Assembly (NCBI GenBank): GCA_014879345.1
Contig: JACSSI010000328.1
Coordinates: 1 to 6,105, forward strand
DNA: 6,105 nt
From: Anaerolineae bacterium
Lineage (GTDB): Bacteria > Chloroflexota > Anaerolineae > Promineifilales > Promineifilaceae
Direction of reading: 5' to 3'
Shown one piece after another: positions 4,892-6,105 of the stretch (position 1 is its first letter; each line of letters starts with the position of its first letter). Under the pieces are notes generated by a model. That model worked only from the letters and a program-made list of their open reading frames with translations, did no database searches and was not told the origin of the DNA. A program made the position numbers and the translations under genes.

Positions 4892-5308
4892 TTACGCATC
4901 AACGACGGTGTAGGTGTGGGTAATAGGCACGGCCTTCGCCAACATTGCTTGAGCGGGGCAGTAGGCCGTTTCCGACAGTTCAATAGCCCGTTCCACCGCT
5001 TTGGGGTCGATATTGTGGCCGGTGATGATGTATTCGACAGAAACGGCCGTGAAAATCTTCGGATGTGTTGCCGAGCGTTCAGCATGGGTTTTGACTTCAA
5101 AACCAGTCACATCCTGCCGCTTCTTCCGCAGAATAGAAATGACATCCATGGCCGTACAGCCTGCCAGACTCAATAACATCAGCTCTAACGGCCGTGATCC
5201 CAAATCCGTGCCGCCCACACTGGGGTCGCCATCCAAGATTAGCTCATGACCACTATCGGCCGTACCTGTAAAATGTAATCCATCATGCCATGTTACCTTT
5301 GCATCCAT
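4892..5308 (-). CDS. OsmC-family peroxiredoxin-like protein
   Basis: A 138-residue cytoplasmic protein of the OsmC/Ohr superfamily, closest in layout to the YhfA-like OsmC subgroup. Members with both cysteines reduce organic hydroperoxides through a thiol pair; YhfA-like members are less well characterised. The first conserved cysteine is C51 in LSLAGCTAMDV, preceded by the family glutamate E42 (SRPLELM). The second is C117 in ETAYCPAQAML. The SVGGTDLGSRPLELML segment is typical of the family. The ATG at 5308 has AAGGAG (5315-5320) upstream. Two ACGGCCGT palindromes lie in the gene. It follows the zinc-ribbon gene on the same strand and ends before a strong terminator. Family sure; natural substrate unknown. 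Confidence 0.92.
   Translation of the reverse strand: MDAKVTWHDGLHFTGTADSGHELILDGDPSVGGTDLGSRPLELMLLSLAGCTAMDVISILRKKRQDVTGFEVKTHAERSATHPKIFTAVSVEYIITGHNIDPKAVERAIELSETAYCPAQAMLAKAVPITHTYTVVDA
5043..5050. repeat. ACGGCCGT palindrome copy 8
   Basis: The octamer inside the OsmC-family gene, read as Thr-Ala-Val (residues 87-89). Confidence 0.75.
5188..5195. repeat. ACGGCCGT palindrome copy 9
   Basis: The octamer inside the OsmC-family gene, read as Arg-Pro (residues 39-40), a different frame from copy 8 in the same gene. Copies 6 and 7 form the terminator stem. Confidence 0.75.
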
Positions 5309-5336
5309 TTGTAGCTCCTTGTTGGTTAAAAGATTG

Positions 5337-5383
5337 AAGATTAAAGATTGAAAGTGAACGAAGCATGTTCAATCTTTAATCTT
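5337..5383. repeat. Intercistronic perfect inverted repeat built on AGATTGAA/AGATTAA units
   Basis: The 16-bp perfect arms 5337-5352 (AAGATTAAAGATTGAA) and 5368-5383 enclose a 15-nt loop, in the gap between the zinc-ribbon gene and the OsmC-family gene. The unit is the same as in the ferredoxin-alpha spacer (4027-4094). The stem is AT-rich and no T-tract follows on the minus strand, so a terminator is unlikely and the two flanking genes may be co-transcribed. Confidence 0.85.
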
Positions 5384-5423
5384 TCGTTTTTAAACAGAGG
5401 TCACGCCTCCATCTGTCAAATTA

Positions 5424-5636
5424 TCACGTAAACGCCCCGCTTTCCGCCGCTTTACCGCAGTGCGAACATGCCAGCACAAACAAGCCATCATAGGCAAGTT
5501 TACCTTCATCACAGGTGGGACAACGATCTCCTGGTTTGGGAGCAGATGCTGTGCATGCAACTTCTTTTTTGCGCCACCAATAAGAGGGTTGTAATTGTGT
5601 CATGTATTCATTGACGACAGGTCTATCTGTTTTCAT
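5424..5636 (-). CDS. Small zinc-ribbon protein, function unknown
   Basis: A 70-residue protein when started at 5636. Its C-terminal half has two CxxC pairs, CPTC at residues 39-42 and CSHC at 57-60, separated by 14 residues. This is the layout of a small zinc ribbon binding one metal ion. The N-terminal half (VVNEYMTQLQPSYWWRKKEV) is unrecognised. The start is uncertain: 5636 has GAGG only three bases upstream, 5660 has a weak GGTGA, and the frame stays open to 5774. The longer N-terminus is not family-like and would overlap the probable promoter of the divergent gene. There are no membrane segments. It is upstream of and on the same strand as the OsmC-family gene. It could be a ribbon accessory protein or a regulator; nothing in the sequence decides. 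Confidence 0.6.
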   Translation of the reverse strand: MKTDRPVVNEYMTQLQPSYWWRKKEVACTASAPKPGDRCPTCDEGKLAYDGLFVLACSHCGKAAESGAFT

Positions 5637-5718
5637 ACGCCTCAAGCATAGACTGTTCATCTGGAATTCACCAGTGATATTCATCATAACCGGAGTCAGC
5701 CATCTGTCACTACAGGAA

Positions 5719-5747
5719 TTTCCAGGATGGTGTAAACTGTTTAGAAT
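5719..5747 (+). promoter_or_regulatory. Candidate promoter of the ATP-cone gene
   Basis: TTTCCA (5719-5724) and TAGAAT (5742-5747) have 17-bp spacing, 4/6 and 5/6 matches to the sigma-70 consensus. They would start a message with a leader of about 50 nt. An 11-bp dyad TAAAC-T-GTTTA (5733-5743) lies between and over the two boxes, where a repressor could act. Confidence 0.38.
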
Positions 5748-5762
5748 AGAAGGTAAGAAAAC

Positions 5763-5790
5763 AACAATCGTCAATCAACAATCGTCAATC
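5763..5790 (+). repeat. 14-bp tandem duplication in the leader of the ATP-cone gene
   Basis: Two exact head-to-tail copies of AACAATCGTCAATC (5763-5776, 5777-5790) end directly at the GGAGAG Shine-Dalgarno site (5791-5796). It is another short tandem unit placed beside a start codon, but without an inverted partner. Confidence 0.85.
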
Positions 5791-5802
5791 GGAGAGTCTG
5801 AT

Positions 5803-6105
5803 ATGAGCGAAATTACGCATGTAGTCAAGCGCAGTGGGGTCATTGTCCCGTTTAACCAGGAACGGATTACCAACGCCATCTACCGTGCCGCAGTTGCTGA
5901 AGGTGGACGAGATAAAGATCGCGCCCAGTGGTTGTCTGATCAGGTTGTAGTGATGCTTGAAGCAGCTTGTCAGCCAGGTCAGCCACCTCATATTGAAGAA
6001 ATCCAGGATGTTGTCGAGAAGGTGCTCATTGAAAACGGCCATGCTACAGTTGCCAAAAGTTACATCCTTTACCGTGATGAGCAAAATCGACGACGGCATG
6101 AATCG
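5803..6105 (+). CDS. ATP-cone N-terminus, probable ribonucleotide reductase large subunit (partial)
   Basis: The first 101 codons of a gene that runs off the window. The ATG at 5803 has GGAGAG (5791-5796) six bases upstream. Residues 5-95 form an ATP-cone: the opening THVVKRSGVIVPFNQERITNAI (residues 5-26) carries the VxKRxG start and the FNxERI segment, and IEEIQDVVEKVLIENG followed by AKSYILYRDEQNRRR closes it. This domain binds ATP or dATP and sets overall activity in ribonucleotide reductases. NrdR also has an ATP-cone but would begin with a zinc ribbon, absent here. The class (NrdA, NrdD or B12-dependent NrdJ) cannot be told from this part. It is divergent from the zinc-ribbon gene with a shared upstream region of about 165 bp. 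The ATP-cone call is firm, the reductase call probable. Confidence 0.85.
   Translation, partial: MSEITHVVKRSGVIVPFNQERITNAIYRAAVAEGGRDKDRAQWLSDQVVVMLEAACQPGQPPHIEEIQDVVEKVLIENGHATVAKSYILYRDEQNRRRHES

Noticed and set aside
5337..5390. Intrinsic terminator between the zinc-ribbon and OsmC-family genes
   Set aside because: The stem is AT-rich and no T-tract follows it on the minus strand. The short T-run on the plus strand (5385-5391) serves no plus-strand gene.
5637..5774. A longer start for the zinc-ribbon protein at 5774
   Set aside because: It would overlap the candidate divergent promoter and tandem repeat, has no good ribosome site, and the extra residues look random.

Overview
The window carries a minus-strand operon for a four-subunit 2-oxoacid:ferredoxin oxidoreductase (OFOR). 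It also holds a small minus-strand pair (zinc-ribbon protein and OsmC-family protein) and the first 101 codons of a plus-strand gene that starts with an ATP-cone, most likely a ribonucleotide reductase. The genes are bacterial in style: clear Shine-Dalgarno sites, compact operon, moderately GC-rich coding DNA. The OFOR points to an anaerobic or facultative metabolism that oxidises 2-oxoacids with ferredoxin. My best guess for the host is an Anaerolineae-like member of Chloroflexota, based on the overall protein character and on the recurrent GGCCGTT-type palindrome. This is inference only; no marker gene in the window proves it.

Layout, in the direction of minus-strand transcription. First comes the zinc-ribbon gene (start about 5636, stop 5424), then the OsmC-family gene (5308-4892), two hairpins and a convincing intrinsic terminator (4775-4810). 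Next is an AT-rich non-coding stretch with two palindromic operator-like sites. The OFOR operon follows: two-cluster ferredoxin subunit (4377-4093), alpha subunit (4010-2910), TPP-binding beta subunit (2796-1993), PLP aminotransferase (1925-648) and gamma subunit (550-2). The plus-strand ATP-cone gene (5803 to the window edge) is divergent from the zinc-ribbon gene.

The operon genes make biochemical sense together. The aminotransferase would turn an amino acid into its 2-oxoacid. The alpha/beta/gamma/ferredoxin complex would decarboxylate that oxidatively to an acyl-CoA and pass electrons to ferredoxin. The alpha subunit looks most like the VorB (branched-chain 2-oxoacid) type, but the substrate cannot be fixed from sequence alone.

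Two non-coding patterns stand out. (1) The octamer palindrome ACGGCCGT occurs nine times in 6.1 kb, against about 0.1 expected in random sequence of even composition. Seven copies lie inside genes and use all three reading frames, and two copies together form the terminator stem. (2) Every gap between co-directional genes within a transcription unit is filled by an inverted repeat built from a short tandem unit, and each gap has a different unit. In three cases an arm contains or overlaps the upstream gene's stop codon.
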